From: Zoroaster sp. YZ-2022
Lineage: Eukaryota; Echinodermata; Asteroidea; Forcipulatida; Zoroasteridae
Assembly: GCA_029582265.1 (NCBI GenBank)
Contig: CM055828.1
Coordinates: forward strand, 186,001-250,000
Length of the DNA stretch: 64,000 nt
Direction of reading: 5' to 3'
The position numbers and the translations under genes were made by a program. This document shows positions 1 through 12,983 of this stretch, piece after piece. How positions within the stretch are numbered: position 1 is the stretch's first letter; each line of letters begins with the position of its first letter. Under the pieces are notes generated by a model, which saw nothing but the letters and a program-made list of their open reading frames with translations, had not been told where the DNA came from and searched no databases.

Positions 1-1800
1 GGTCAAGTGAAAAAGCAACCTTTTTTCATATTCCTGTTTTTGTTTTTCCCAACCATCAAAACTTTTTGGTACCGGAAATGAACTTCCGCCACTAAAAAAA
101 AGAACAAAATATGTCACTTTTTCCATATCGGGAAAAAGAAAAAGTGAGGCCAAGTATAGTCAGTTCATTAATTCATTATAATAATAACACACTGTAAATT
201 TCAATCAATACAAGTCGGGCCCCTTTGAAAAAACGACATTTTTGAGAGCCCGGTGATATAATACATCGATTGACAATCGAAAAAGGTTTTGTGGTGTTGT
301 TGATTTGTTTTTGCTTTAATTGACCATTTTATTTTTTAAATAGATTGTCCAGTTTTTTGGGTTTTTCATAATAATTTTTCCCAAATGGTTTCAATCTTAT
401 CTTACTGGTAGGATTTATAGAGTTCAGATTGCCAATAATTATTCTGATCCGAAACCTTGATCAATGTTTTCCTACACAAAAACCACCTCAGATATTTTTG
501 CATCTTTTGGGTAAAATTTCCCATTTTTATGCTGAACCCAACCCATGTGTGTTGTTTCCCAAAACCTGGGGGGAAACAGATCGTATTTTCAATTTTTCCC
601 CCTGTTTTGTGTTTCAACATAAAAGGCATGGATGTCAAAATATCCCTACTAATGATGAAAAAAATGATTTCTTGTTGCTGCCAACTATAGACTTTTAAAA
701 CACTTTCGTCACCATTTTGGTAATACAGTTACCAAACCCCCCTCATGTGAAAAAACCGGTGTTTTTTTTGACAGTACAACGGTATGTTAACCATGTATCT
801 TCAAATGCAAATGCATTAATTTTCTTTTAAGAAATCGGGCCAAAATTTTTATTTTGGGACTATGAAAATTAAATTTCCCCAAGGATCCCCAAAAAGAGAT
901 CAAACGTCTTCAACGGTTTAAAAATCGTGTTGAAAAATTAAATTTTCATGGCAAAAAAGTATGACCATGTCTCCCCTCCTACGACAGCTTCACGGGCTTC
1001 CTTTTCCCAGACCGGTTGTTTTAAAACATTGACTTTTCCCTATAAATGTGTTACTGACTTGCGCCACCCTATTTTGGGTTATTATACCTTAAACCTAACC
1101 ACAGTGGACCCGTAAAATTCGTTTCCCCGGTTTTTAAAAAACCCAAAACACATTTAACTGCAACAAACCCAGGGTTTCTATACTGTTGAACCCAGCATTT
1201 GGAATAAACTACCATCTGGATCCGTCATGTTTCCCATTGGGGTAAATTTTAAAAACATCTCTCAAGACTCATTTTTTTTTAGGCACTGTTATTTTAAATT
1301 GTCTTGCATCTCACTGTAAAACCTGTGATACCGTTTTGTGTAAAAAGCGCTAAAAATGCCTTCATTGTATTGTATTTTTTTCTGTTAGATACCTTCAATG
1401 ATGTGTTTACCGATATTGGGCAACACGTACCTGGTAAAATATAATCAAACAGACCCCCCCCAGTAAAAATCCTCCAGTACCGTATTTTTGTACAAGTGTC
1501 ATTCAAAAAAGGGGTTGATACGATGAAAGAGGTTGAGTGAGAGGCCAGTAAATCACTGTATGCTGACGAATCGTTTTTGGTTCATAAGAAAGAGGGGGAA
1601 AAAAATTGTTTTTGTATTGTTTCGTAAATTAAATAAAATACAGTTTTCGACCGAAAAATCCCTAAACATAAGTCTTAAGGGCCCAAAATTGGGACAAGGG
1701 AAGGATTTTACCAAGATAGTTTTGTCAAAAAGGTTACAAATGTTCCCCACAAAAAAAAAAAAGGTTTATTATTCTTTCCCAGAGTGAAATGTTTGAAGGG
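1..1800. other. no recognisable gene
   Basis: AT-rich sequence with short open frames on both strands (for example plus 429-698 and minus 1294-1506). I recognise no protein motif, RNA or repeat. It could hold the 5' part of the LINE that becomes readable after 2.1 kb, but I cannot show this. Confidence 0.5.
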
Positions 1801-2129
1801 GGAGAAAACAAAAAAGGAAGTATTTCGGGGGTTTGAAAATCCAGGGTAATAAAAATGATGATGTCCATAAAAGCAAAAAATAAAATGTTCCCCATGAAAT
1901 TTTTAATTATGGAAACTGTTAACTTTTAAGTGAGCTTTATACACCCCAAAAAAACACCCCCGATGAAAGCACGATCATTATTTAAATGATTTTAAAGGGG
2001 AAAGGAAAACTCAGTGAAGAAGACGGAATTTGGTAAAAGGGTTTTTCTAACTTGAAAAGGGTGGAAGATGCGCTTTATTTGTTTGAAAAAACAAAAAAGC
2101 TTCAGGATTGGGCCAGATTTTTAAAAACC

Positions 2130-3870
2130 CCTTTTGGCGAAAAAACCTTTATTTTTTTATTGTTTCCCAAAAATAAAGGTTTTGGGGAAGGAAACTTTCC
2201 ACCACAAAAAAAAAGGGGTTTTCCCATTTAAAAAAAAGGTGAGATTAAAAATCTGGACAATTGGGGGCCAATTCCTTTCCAATTATGACTATAAGATTTT
2301 TAATACTCCCCCTAGCAATAAGACTCCGGTCTTTCCCAACGAATATTTAACGAGGATCAAGGGATTACAAAAAAGGTAGAAATCGGGACAAAACTTTCCG
2401 CCTGATTCAAGACATAATTGATTTCCCTGAGAAAAAACATACTGAAGAGGCCATTATTTTTTTTGGGGCTTTGGAAAAGGTTTGATATAGTTGAGGTTAA
2501 CTTTATCAAAAAGCTTTAGCTTTTTTAAATTTTGGAACGTCCTTTCTAAATTGGACTGATGTTCCCCAGAAAACAAGAGTTGCGTCATTTAAAATTTTAT
2601 AAAAATTTTTAAGGGTTTAGAGGCATTAGACAACCCGTTATCAGCACTATTTTTCATCATTTTAAATCTTGGTTTTAAAAGTTTAAAAAACCAACGAAAG
2701 TTTTAAAAAGGGTTCCCAGATTAATCAAGATGGAGACTTTCCAGAAATAAAAAAGGGTTAATATGTTGATGCCCGACCACCTTCATCGAGATAAACATTC
2801 TATAATGTATGTCCCAAAAATGAAATGTTTTAAAATATTTTTGGCCCAGAACTTAACCTAAACAAAACGGGAAGGTCTGTTTAAAAAAGGTTTTATTTTG
2901 TGATTTTGTTGGTAAAAAAGGGCCCTTGGAACCCTCTTAGGTGTTTGGATTTTATTTTGGCAAAAAAAAATGGGAGAAAATTTGGGGGACTTAAGGTTAC
3001 TAAGTTAAAAAAAATTTTAAAAAAATGGAATGCCAGACCCCCAAAAATTTTAAGAATTACAAAAAATAAAACCTGGTATCTCTAAAATTTTGTAAAACCC
3101 CAGATTTTGATTTTCCCAAAGTTATTTTTCACTTTTTTTGGGAAATAAAATACAAAAAAAGTGAAAAGAGAAACAAGGGATTGGTGATATTAGTAAGGAG
3201 GGAGAATGATTAATATTCCGTCAAATTAAAAGCCTCAAAGAATGTGAAAAACATTATGGAAAACCCCATGGATCATGCAAATGTTTGCTAAGAAGGTTCA
3301 TCTCCATACGGAGGAGTTCCTTTTTTTTCAATTTAACGCCTTCCTGCGGAAAATTATTAAATTGATAGAAAAGGAAAATATTAATTTTTACATGTTAAAA
3401 GATATTTTAAACCAGGGTTTCCCTTCAAAAAATCGACGTCAGTTTTTTGGGGTTAAATTAAAACCCATAGAAATTAGAAATAAAAGATCATAGGGGGAAA
3501 ACCCATAATATTAAAAAAACCGTTTATCTTTAAGCATTGGATTGGTTGGTATTGTTTTGGAGGAAAATTTTTTGTCCTAAAGTATTTTTTTCTCTGACTT
3601 CAAAATCAGCTCATCAACAAAAAAAAACCAATCCCGAGAGGGTACCCAAGTCAGAAAAGCAATACCAAACCATTTGGATCAAGAAACTAGCTTTTCCCAA
3701 AATTGACTCAATTCATTGCTCTATAAATAAAAACGTTCTAAAAGGGATAATCAAAACTGAAATTAACAATTTAAAACCCAAAGACAGTTTTAAAATATTC
3801 TTTTTAAAGAAAAAACAACACGTAAGTAGAGGTGAAGTGTACGGGAAAAACCGTCTTACAACTCCCACAT
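2130..3870 (+). pseudogene. non-LTR retrotransposon (LINE) reverse transcriptase relic
   Basis: Across several frames the plus strand reads as the ordered blocks of a LINE reverse transcriptase. Near 2.22-2.30 kb is a block of the KKGEIKNLDNWxPIxxxxYDYKI type. Near 2.38-2.42 kb is a GxNIGxxxRLIQDIIDF-like block. Near 2.44-2.50 kb is a degraded xIFxxxEKxxDxVE block carrying the first catalytic aspartate region. Near 2.63 kb is a GIRQxxxxSALFFI block, and near 2.76 kb a degraded YADD site. After that comes a lysine-rich thumb/connection region (2.90-3.08 kb, KLKKILKKWNAR). Open pieces at 3275-3493 and 3537-3872 probably belong to the C-terminal part. These blocks are characteristic of L1/Tx1-group LINEs; the clade is my inference. 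Many frameshifts lie in homopolymers, so part of the damage may be sequencing error. No endonuclease was identified upstream. Confidence 0.75.
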
Positions 3871-3889
3871 GATTTTAAATTTGGGATAA

Positions 3890-4465
3890 AATTTTAAAAT
3901 TTAAAAAACTCCCCATAAAAAAATAAAAATTATTTTTTAAAATTTAAATTTTTTAAACACCCCTCCCAAATAAAACTAATCTGACTAAAGGGAAATTTTA
4001 AGAACTGTCTAGTTGTTCATATGTAATGAACGACGACCTCAATCACTATTTTTTCCCTTTAAGTGTCTGAAAAAATTTTTGGGAACAATATTTTATCTCA
4101 TGAATCTCAACTTAGGCATCAAGCATGACATTAAGTTGAAAGATATATTTGGGGGTTGAGAAAATTTTATTAAATTTCGACAGGGAACCTCTTAATAATC
4201 CCTCTTTCACTGTGTAAAAAAATGAGAGTAATTAACGCATTAAATTCAAAATTATTTTTAATTACAAAATCTTTGGAAAATTAAAAAATGAAATTAATTT
4301 CCCAAAACTGTATTATCCCAAAATTTTAAAAAATTTTTTTTGTTAATTAATTTGTAATGCTTCTTTTTCTTTTTTTGTTTTGTTCGGGAAAACTGGACTC
4401 CCATCTAGAAGCACAGCAATGCTGCCATGGCTCCCATCTACGACCAAAAAAACTTTCCCCGGTGG
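3890..4465. other. no recognisable gene
   Basis: AT-rich spacer between the LINE relic and the SINE. Probable LINE 3' sequence plus unique DNA; no motif recognised. Confidence 0.4.
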
Positions 4466-4469
4466 GGAC

Positions 4470-4805
4470 CTAATAATAAATAATAATAATAATAATAATA
4501 ATGGGGGACTTATATCCCACTTATCCACCAAATAGGGTGCTAAAAATATTATTACCCCTGCTCCCAAAGGCTCATAAGGTCTCTCATTCCTGAAACCATC
4601 CAGCCCCCCAAAAAGGTATAAAAAGCGCTTTTGGGGCTAATCAACCAACTCTCCCTCACATGCCCCCTTTTAACCCCCTGGGTGCAGAAAGCAATACGGT
4701 TAAGTGTCTTGCTCAAGGACACAATTGCCCGGCCCGGGATTCGCCCCACATTCTGCTGCTAACACCAGAACTTGGGTCCGGTGTTAGACCGCTCGACGCC
4801 CCTTT
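4470..4805 (-). mobile_element. tRNA-derived SINE with ATT/TAA tail
   Basis: Read on the minus strand from about 4805, the sequence starts with a tRNA-like head. An A-box-like GTCGAGCGGTCTAAC is followed about 40 nt later by a damaged B box (GGGGCGAATCCC, where GGTTCGAATCCC is expected). A conserved block then contains GTGTCCTTGAGCAAGACAC, a body with an AGCGCTTT-type element, and finally a simple tail of ATT triplets (plus strand 4471-4503). This order is the standard tRNA-derived SINE layout, and the block next to the head resembles SINEs I know from marine deuterostomes. The damaged B box and extra homopolymer bases fit the poor quality of this block. Confidence 0.75.
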
Positions 4806-4959
4806 TCCCCCTTATTTTGTCTAACTTTTTTATATGAAACCCTTGAAAAGACAGCCCCAAGAGGTTAAACAGATTTCAACAAGGGGAACGTTGTTGGAAG
4901 AGAACCAACAGGCACTTCAACCAAATTTCCCCGCTGATAAACAAATAAATTGGTGAACA

Positions 4960-6430
4960 GAACGTGCAAGATGCAGAATGGCAAAATTTGGCATTACCAG
5001 GAATGATAAAAAGCCAGAGACAATTTTTGGGATCACTTGGTTGGTGCGATCACGCATCACGCAAAAACAAGGTGAATTTTTTACAGCATGAACTTCCCCA
5101 ACCCCACTGTCTCTCCCCGGCTGGGGGGGGGAAAACCCAAACCCCAAAAGCAGGGGTTGATCAGCATTTTAAATTGGACTTCACACCCCCAAGTTCCGGA
5201 ATGCGGGCATAAAAGGCATGTGTCTATAGATGTTAAAAGGCTCATCCAAGCTTTTGGGAAAGCCTTATGGGTGTCAAAATTTTTGGTGACCCCTTATGTG
5301 TTCATAAATACTTGAAAAAACACTTTGGAGAAATACAACAAGAGTTTACAGGGTTTTTTGACCCTTTCATCGGAGGGGCTAAAATAAAAGTGACTCGTTA
5401 AAGCGAAGGGGAAAAAAGAACCCAAATTTCGCAAGCTCATCGATGGACCCAGTGTTCCACCCCCGGGTTTTGGGAGTCAATTGATTCCCTTGGATGAGAA
5501 CAAGGATCCCCCAAAGTTGCCCAGGAGACCATCGTGGAAAAAATTAAGGGCCTGAAAGATACGGGAAGGTAATTTAAAGTGGGTTTCATGCTACAGATCC
5601 CAGGTTACGAGGTAAATAATGTCAGCTTAAAAGGTCACCGAAGGGGCTGACACAGGTTGATATCCATTTTCAAGGCACAGTGAAGGATATCAAAGCGTAT
5701 TGGTCATTTGCAGAGATACAGATGTTATGTTTTTTTTGCTGCACCTTTATGTCAAACAAGGGAAGTATGGATGTTTCCCCGGAACGGAAAAGGAAGCGTA
5801 AAATGTTATCTACTTTGCAGCATCAGAGACTTAAAAACCCTTGAGGGAAAACCCCTCTCCTTCCACGCATAACGGGATGCGATAAACCTCCCCCTTCCAT
5901 GGTCACGGGAAGTTGCGCGGGAAAACCCCAAGATAAAAACCACTACTGTAAAGGGGAAAATTGGTCGTGACGGAGATCTTGCCCCTATTGAGCATTTTTG
6001 TGTCACCTTTTGGCAAAACCTGAACAGCCAACCGTCAACGGGCTCCACCCCCTTTGAAAAGGGCGAAGAAGGGCCCGGGAGATTTACCAAAACAAGAGAT
6101 GCGCTGGAACTTCACACAGAGTGTTTCTTTAGGCAAAAAATAGGGTTAAGGCAGATCAGGAACAAAAGTGTCCCCCCTTTCCCTCGACAATGCAGCTTGG
6201 AAAAGGGAGTCCATTTGAAGTTGTGTGGAAAGGGCCATGTACCACCACCCCCGGGTCCTGTCGGGAGCTCGTTACATGGGATGCAAAAAAAGGTGCAGGA
6301 CAGCCCGGTGCGCTTGTTTCAAAAAGGCCCCTTGGGTGCACTTTGCCGGATGTGACGCAATTGACTGAAACAACCCGGGAAATAGATCCATAGACTATGC
6401 AGATACAGATGCCCCCAACCCCTACTGTTG
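4960..6430 (+). pseudogene. TSO1/tesmin-like cysteine-rich repeat gene, broken
   Basis: The plus strand carries, in shifting frames, a protein family that is multicopy in many invertebrate genomes and often annotated as tesmin/TSO1-like CXC domain protein. Visible in order are a block near 5.36-5.50 kb, a CRDTDVMLxLLH-like block at about 5.70-5.75 kb, an LSFHAxTGCD-like block followed by FHGHGK at 5.85-5.93 kb, a TKTRDALELHT block near 6.09 kb, and a C-terminal piece (frame 6190-6393) with VVWKGPCTTTPGSCRELVTW. The last runs into a damaged cysteine-rich GCKKGC-type motif, then IDYADTDAPNPYC near 6.40 kb. The cysteine region is disrupted by homopolymer length changes. Its function is unknown to me; its copy number elsewhere suggests a mobile or domesticated-repeat origin, which is inference. 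Confidence 0.7.
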
Positions 6431-6529
6431 TAAACCAAGTTTGTGGGGCATGGAACAATCATAGTGTAAAAAAACAAAACAATGATGCCCCTGCAACAAC
6501 GAAATATGCCCAAAGAATAAACCTTGTCA

Positions 6530-8510
6530 AACTTAAACTACTATGCGTTTCAATTTTTTTAAAAGACGTACCTTTTGTTTAATTACACCCCCTTTATAAA
6601 AAAGGTGTGACAGACTTTTTTTGAAATTTAAAAGGTTTGGGACACCCATTAAAAAAGTTTTTTCAAACAGGGTTTTTGGGGGTACATGTGGGGGAGTGAA
6701 ACCTTTGATATACACACGATTAAAACACTTTTCAAGAAAAACACACTTTTCTTTAAATTTACCATACATTTCTGTACACAAGAATGTTTTCTATTAATTG
6801 CACAGGCTTGGTTTATCAACATGATAAAAAAAATTAGATTTTATGGAGGGATTATCGAATGGGTAAAAACTGATTAAAAATTTTAAAAAATGCATTTTGC
6901 CCTTTTTGACCTCTTTATTAGATTAAAAACGGGGACCCCTATAATTTTTTTTCCCCCATCCTATGAACAATCGATCAATTTAGGGTTTTTCCTGTTATTA
7001 AAAAAATGCCGTCCAAAGTGAAATTTAAATTTTGGGGGTTTCCCCGTGCTGTGACGCCCTTTTTAAACCCTTCGTCTTCCCCCTTTGGAATGGTCAATGC
7101 CCGGCGTTTTAGTGGGGAGGGATCGCCGCCCTGTTAAATTGGTCTCAAATTGGTGAATTTTTCCCCTGACGCCCTAATTTATTTCCGGAAATGGCAAAAC
7201 ACCAAACTACTTAGAGAGGGTCGTATTGGGGCGGGGGACACCTTTAACCCCCCGTCCAACCAAGGGAAAAAAAAAACAATTGACGTCATGAGATTATGTC
7301 TTCATAAGATAATGACAGACATTAGGGGAAATCGATGTTTTTTTCCCTGACTGTTTATGGGCAGGAATTTTTTTTTGAAAAGTTGGTGGGGAAAAAACCA
7401 AATACCAATTTGGCCCAAAGCCCCAAAAAAAAAATAAAAAAATCTTATTTTTAAAAATTTAAATTTTAATGTTTTTTACGCAGATGCAGGCCCCTTGTAT
7501 TTAAGGTTTTTATTCGCGGATCTATGTTTTTATAATCTGGGTTCCCCCCAAAAAAAACAGATTAAAAAAAAGGGTTCATACCATGTTCATAAAAAGTTTA
7601 ACATCCTTTTCCATTTTTAGACAGAAGTTAAAAAAAACTTTTAATGTTATTAATGGGCCCGGTTCCTCGTTTTTTGTGTTGTGGGCCCCTTTTTTTAAAT
7701 TTTGGCCCCTCCCCTAAAATAGGCAGAATGAAAGGAAAATCTGAAAAATTTTACCCCAAAACCCGTTTTTCCCTTTGGGAAATTTTAAAATCCTTTTAAT
7801 TCCCCAAAGACAATTTTCTTGTTTTAATACTGTGGCTTCGCCCACTGAATAGGTAAATACGGGCGCAACATTCAATATGCTGTACCTTCTTCCCATTTTC
7901 TTTTTTAAAATACAAAATAACACAATATTTTTTTTGGGCTCATGTCCCAACCTTTAAAGAATATGGGTTCCCTCCCCCCATGGTGAGACCCAAAAATAGA
8001 TACAAACTTAACATTATATTTTCACATTTGATCCCCTAAGAAAAATTCTTTTTGCAAAAAACTGGAGTAACTGTGATAACCCGAAAAAAAATAATCTAAC
8101 CTTCATTTTTAGAGATAATTGTACGCGTGCGGAATTTTAAAATTCCCTATTTTCAAAAGGGAAAATTTTTAAAAATCCAACAATTGGGGTATATTTTCAA
8201 GGTTTATAGTAATAAAACATTACTATGTTTGGAAAATTTTGGGTAACATTTTGGGGATTATCGCATTTCCCACTGCAAATGAACCCCCAAAAAGGGAAAA
8301 AATTCTGGTGTAATAGCATAAAAGGGAAAAAATAACGTGTCAAAACTAAAATAATTTTAATTTGGGGAATTCAATGTCATGGTTTTAATGCTCCGGGGGA
8401 GCGGGGAGTTTTTTATTTCGATTTGGGGCGCGGTGGGGCTGGGTCCGACCACCCCCCCCAACCGACAATCCCCCAAAAAAAAATAAAAGGGGGAAAAAAA
8501 AACACAAAGG
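6530..8510. other. no recognisable gene
   Basis: Low-accuracy AT-rich sequence with short frames (for example plus 7150-7350, minus 7714-7950). No motif could be assigned on either strand. Confidence 0.4.
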
Positions 8511-8513
8511 GTT

Positions 8514-9725
8514 TTTTAAAAAAGTTGGTAAAATAACGGGTGCGGAACTCAAGTATTATTTTTTAAAAAATAATTTAAAACAAAAAATAATCAAATAAAT
8601 AAATAAAAAATTAAAATGTAATTTAAAAAATCCGTTGATATTTAAAGCCCAAAAAAATATTTGGTATGTTGGGGGAAAATCGAGGGTCCCACACAGGGAA
8701 TAAAACCCAAATGGGGAAATATTCATGCTGTTACATAAAACGTGACATAAACTCTTTAAAAAAGGGTAAAAATTTTTTGGGGTAAAACTCAAGTGTCATG
8801 TTTTTTAAAAAATATTTTAACCCCCTAATTGTTTAATAATTCCTTGGGTTTTAGAAAATATTAAAACAATATTCCATTTAAGGAAAAATATTTTTACTGA
8901 ACCATCAATTTGTTTCGGTACCACCTGGGGGATTACCCCTTTATGTTTTCTTATGGAAAAAAAAAAAATTTAAACAAAAAAGGCCCCTTTTTAGACTTGC
9001 TGAAACGGGAAAAACTTGCCGTACAAATTTTTGTTTAAATTTTTTCCAATAAAAAAAGTTGTTACGACTGTTTGACGATTGCTACCGGAAAGTCCAGACG
9101 TTGCCCAGACGCAATCAATAATTAAAAAAGCCGTTTTTTAAAGTCCAAGTTTGTATCAATACAATGCATCAACGAAAAAAAAGAATTAACAAAGTCATCA
9201 CCTAGAACCCCAAACCACCCCGAAATTTATTTAAAAAATTTTAAATTTGTTATTTGTTTTAGTTTATCGAATTACATTTACATAAAACCATGTGTATTGC
9301 TGCTTTTGCCCACATGATCAACTGGCTAAAAAAATTTACCTTTTCCCATCAATCTGTGGAAAAAACTTGTCCAGTACGTTTTTTTTTGGGAAAATTTTTC
9401 TTTATCAAAAACAAAATAACAAATACAATTGGACCTGTAACGTAAAAATAAGTTTATAAAAAAAGGGTAACATTTTTTATGTGGAACTCAATGTCATGTT
9501 GTTAAAACAAATGTTAACCTTCTATTTTGTTAATAATTTTTATATGTCCAAAATAAAAAATGGCAATTTCAGGAGAAAATAGAGAGTTCCACACCAGTTG
9601 GGCCATGAGCCAGCAATTTGTTTTTATAAACCCGGGGAAAAATTCATGTATATGTTTTCTTATATAAGTTTTGAGGCTTTTTATGGTGGAATATCGATAT
9701 CGTTTCCCGGTTTTCGGTAACACTA
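8514..9725. repeat. diverged dispersed/tandem repeat, ~200-240 bp unit
   Basis: A recurring block reads roughly as CTCTTTAAA-AAGGG-TAA, then a GTGGAACTCAAGTGTCATGTT-like segment, then a pyrimidine/A-rich part and GGGAAATATTCATGC. Copies begin near 8514, 8750 and 9455, and the same order recurs at 16.06-16.34 kb. No coding capacity is visible. A non-autonomous mobile element or decayed satellite is possible; no terminal repeats were found. Confidence 0.55.
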
Positions 9726-9808
9726 TGTGTTTATCTCAACCAACGTGGTTTGGGGACTGGTTTTGAAAAAAACCGTATCCCAAACCCCGTATCTCAACCT
9801 TGTTAAGG

Positions 9809-9945
9809 GAAAAAAGGTTCAAGGGAGACCCAATTTCGGGCAATTGTTTTTTTCCCGTCCCAAAAGAAAAAATGGTTCAGGGGGAACCATGGACTTCAAA
9901 GGGTTTAAAATGGTTCAAGGGGGAACCATGGGACTTTATAAAAGG
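9809..9945. repeat. short palindromic repeats ATGGTTC...GAACCAT
   Basis: Two copies of an ATGGTTCa-GGGGGAACCATGG palindrome lie about 40 bp apart (near 9871 and 9910), with a looser GGTTCAAGGGAGACC copy near 9817. Each can form a short hairpin. They create the two overlapping short frames here, which are not genes. Confidence 0.5.
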
Positions 9946-10074
9946 GAAAAATTTTTTCCTTACAAACTTAAAAGCTGCTTTTGTCCAATAAAACCCCTTT
10001 TTACGACTTTTGACGACTGCTACCAACCAAACTTAAACATAACAATGTGTCTATCTTTTTTCAGAACAAAATAA

Positions 10075-11110
10075 AAAAATCAAAAAAAACAAACAACAAA
10101 CCTGTATAATGAAACTTTTTTTAAGACTCCCCTTGATGGGTAACAGTGATATTCAACACATGATTAAAACGTAAAAAATAACCCCAAAAAACTGAAAACC
10201 TTAAATTTCACGTTTTGGGAAAAATTAAACAGAATTTTTCAGTCATGTCCCAGAAATTTTATTAAAATCACTTCCCCCGATTCCGGCCCTAATAGGCCAA
10301 GTTCACATTTTTTGGACAGATAGTAATGTTTTTTTTAATTTTTTTCCTTTGTATACGTTTTTATCAAGATATATGATAAAAGATGGAAAATGACCAAAGG
10401 GGTTATGGTTCGGCACATTACAGTGAACAGCAATGTTAGAATGGAGGGAAAGTGTGTTTTTTAAAATTTTATAAAAAAGGAATTTCAATATACCTAAAAA
10501 GTTTTATACCAAAAACAGTTATTAAAAAAATGGGAAAGCTGGGAAATAAACATGGGTTTATCTTTGTTTTTGAAACAATGATTGTTTTATTTATTGTTCC
10601 AAAACAAAAAACATATTTGCTTCTTTTTAGAAATTAAAGTGATGTTATATTAATCACAATAGCACAAATTGCGCAAACACATATTAGATAAAAAATAAAC
10701 ACAGCAATTAGCTGTCGTGGATAACTTTAAATTTTAACGTATAAACGATTATGCATGAAAACAATCATGTTTTTATTTATTGATTCAATTACAGTCATTT
10801 TTGTATTAGGCACAAAATATGTAATGCCAAAGAAATATATATACTTAATATGAAAGTTAGTGAGGTTAATTACATGCTATTAAGATTTAAAAAGGTGAGG
10901 TATGAGTATTGGTAATGTTGACCCAAAACCCTTTATATAAGTATCGTTATTGCTTGATCTCATGAATGGGAAACAACCAATCTGTTAAAGTTGAATCTTA
11001 ATTGTCCGGCACCAGGTTTTCAAACACAAGTGATGCAAGTCCAGTATAACTAGTTACTGTAAATTATTGTACCCACATACTTCACACGCAATGTTAACAA
11101 AAGTGAACTA
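10075..11110. other. no recognisable gene
   Basis: AT-rich sequence that spans the change from low-accuracy to cleaner sequence at about 10.64 kb. No protein motif, RNA or strong repeat seen. Confidence 0.45.
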
Positions 11111-11111
11111 T

Positions 11112-11335
11112 CAGGACATTGACTTCCAAATTGAATTTATCAGACATTGACGCAAAGCGGGAAATGCACAGACATTGACGCAAATTGACCATTACTGTGA
11201 CATTGGACGCAAAAGGGGGAATTACTGTGACATTGACGCAAAGCGGGAATTACTGTGATAACTGACGCAAAGTGGGAATTACCGTAACATTTGACGCGAA
11301 TGGAATTACTGTAACATTGACGATGACATTTCGCC
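11112..11335 (+). repeat. minisatellite, ~28-bp unit GACATTGACGCAAA...
   Basis: About seven or eight imperfect head-to-tail copies of a unit built from GACATTGACGCAAAGCGGGAATTACTGT-type segments (shown here in pieces: GACATTGACGCAAA then GCGGGAATTACTGT). Units vary by small indels and substitutions, so the array is not recent. Confidence 0.85.
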
Positions 11336-11339
11336 CCTT

Positions 11340-12980
11340 CTCACACCACACCGTTCATGCGCCATGAAATTTGCTTCATATTCACACATGAAGTACAACC
11401 AGCCTCCATTATCTAGCTAGGAGATAACTCTGTGAATGATGTACATTAGCAGGTTCAGATTACCCTTTTTTAGCACACATTGCTTGGTTTCCCATGGTTT
11501 TTGCATTTAGAGAACTTATGTGCAAAGCTGTCAGTGCCGAAGAAAATTATAAAACCTTTAAAAATCATATAGGGGCTAAACATACAAAATGTTGGGTCAT
11601 ATGTCAAAAATGGGTCATATGTAAAAAAAATATATAAAAATTCACTTAATAGAATAGTGTCAAAAAATGGTAAATTATGAACAAAAACGCTTAGTATTTA
11701 GCTTTTTACTTAAGGTACCTTACTTGATTTTTGGCTTATTTTATGAAAAACAGCATTGCTGAAGAACATTGAAGTGACCCAATAGTTGTTTGCAGTAAAT
11801 TAGTATGGTTTTAATATACCACTGCTCAGAAAATTCAAATCAACCTTTGTTATCACTCAGCATAAGTTTAAAATAAAAAGTGTTTTTCAACAGGAGTAGG
11901 TTTCCTGTCTCTACCCACTTAAATTTGGTTGTGCATACCTCTGAAATTGTTTATTCTGCTGGTGACATTGTATTTTCAAAAAGCTTCCTTAAATTGGACA
12001 ACATCACATTTTTTTTCAACTACCGGACCGCCCTCTCTCTGTCCAACAATCAAACCATAGTTAACTTATTTATTTCTATGATAAAGACCCGGATGAGGAG
12101 GCCTTATTTTTCCATATTGGGAAGTTCACAACACGCTGGATGAAGATGGTAGTTCGCCAAAGGACGGTAGTTCGCCAATCTCAAATATTCATGGAAGAAA
12201 TTTCAGGGAAAACCACCTTAATTTGCGTGCTCTACGCACTCGAGATGGAAGAAGATGGTAAAGGATATTGCAATGGGAGTAACTGGGCGAAATCCTGGCT
12301 GCAAGCTATCTCTGGCAATGCCGTTATGAAGAGGGTAAATTACTTCTGTTTCCTAAGGCCATCAAAGACCTGTGACCCAGCTGGGCCCCATCACAAGCTC
12401 ATGCATCTATTGAGCTGAGCTGCTTACAGCATGAGACCTGACAAAACTCGACAGACATTGGTATTTCTACACCACAACCAGTAACACTGTATTATAAGGG
12501 AGCTGCCAAATTGCTAGAGAAGAAATAGTTAGAAGAAGAAAAGTATTTTCCTGGTCTGTCGTCACATGTGTTTGAACCTCACAATTGGTGCCTGTAAGGG
12601 AGCAATGTAACGAGACCTGAAAACCTTTTTTGTTCAAAGAGTTGAAAAGGAGGCCTGGGTCAGGGATTAACATGGAGAACATCAAATACACTGACAACTA
12701 GTGAACCAGGTAAGGCAGAACAGTTGGCTTTTGGGAGAAGAGAGGGCAGGACCATCACATTGCTCAATGACATCCTCTCGCCAGACCCCCCAAACCGTTA
12801 CCCCAAGCTGATCGACTGAAGGAGAGGTGGCAGAGCTCATCATCATCATCCTTGTTGGCATACCCCGGGGGAAATCCCTTTAGTTAAGACAAGGAGAGTA
12901 ATATCGTAAAGGTGGGTTGCAATTAACATCTATACTCCATTAAAATGCGTTCCCATGTTTTGGGATGAGATAGGTATGAT
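11340..12980. other. no assigned gene
   Basis: Contains short frames at plus 11880-12143 and 12140-12418 without motifs I know. A 15-bp element (GGTAGTTCGCCAA) is duplicated at 12147-12177 and a small CATCAT run lies near 12840. It may be the 5' part of the LINE-like remnant that follows. Confidence 0.4.
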
Positions 12981-12983
12981 GTT

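Larger units (their letters stand above)
1..10640. other. low-accuracy sequence block
   Basis: Runs of A, T, G and C of 4-9 bases are far denser here than in the following 40 kb, and recognisable protein motifs in the block change frame again and again, often at such runs (for example in the TSO1-like gene near 6.28 kb). The change to cleaner sequence falls near 10.6 kb. I infer poorly polished long-read consensus rather than purely biological decay. Features inside the block must be read through frameshifts, and its open reading frames are unreliable. Confidence 0.7.
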
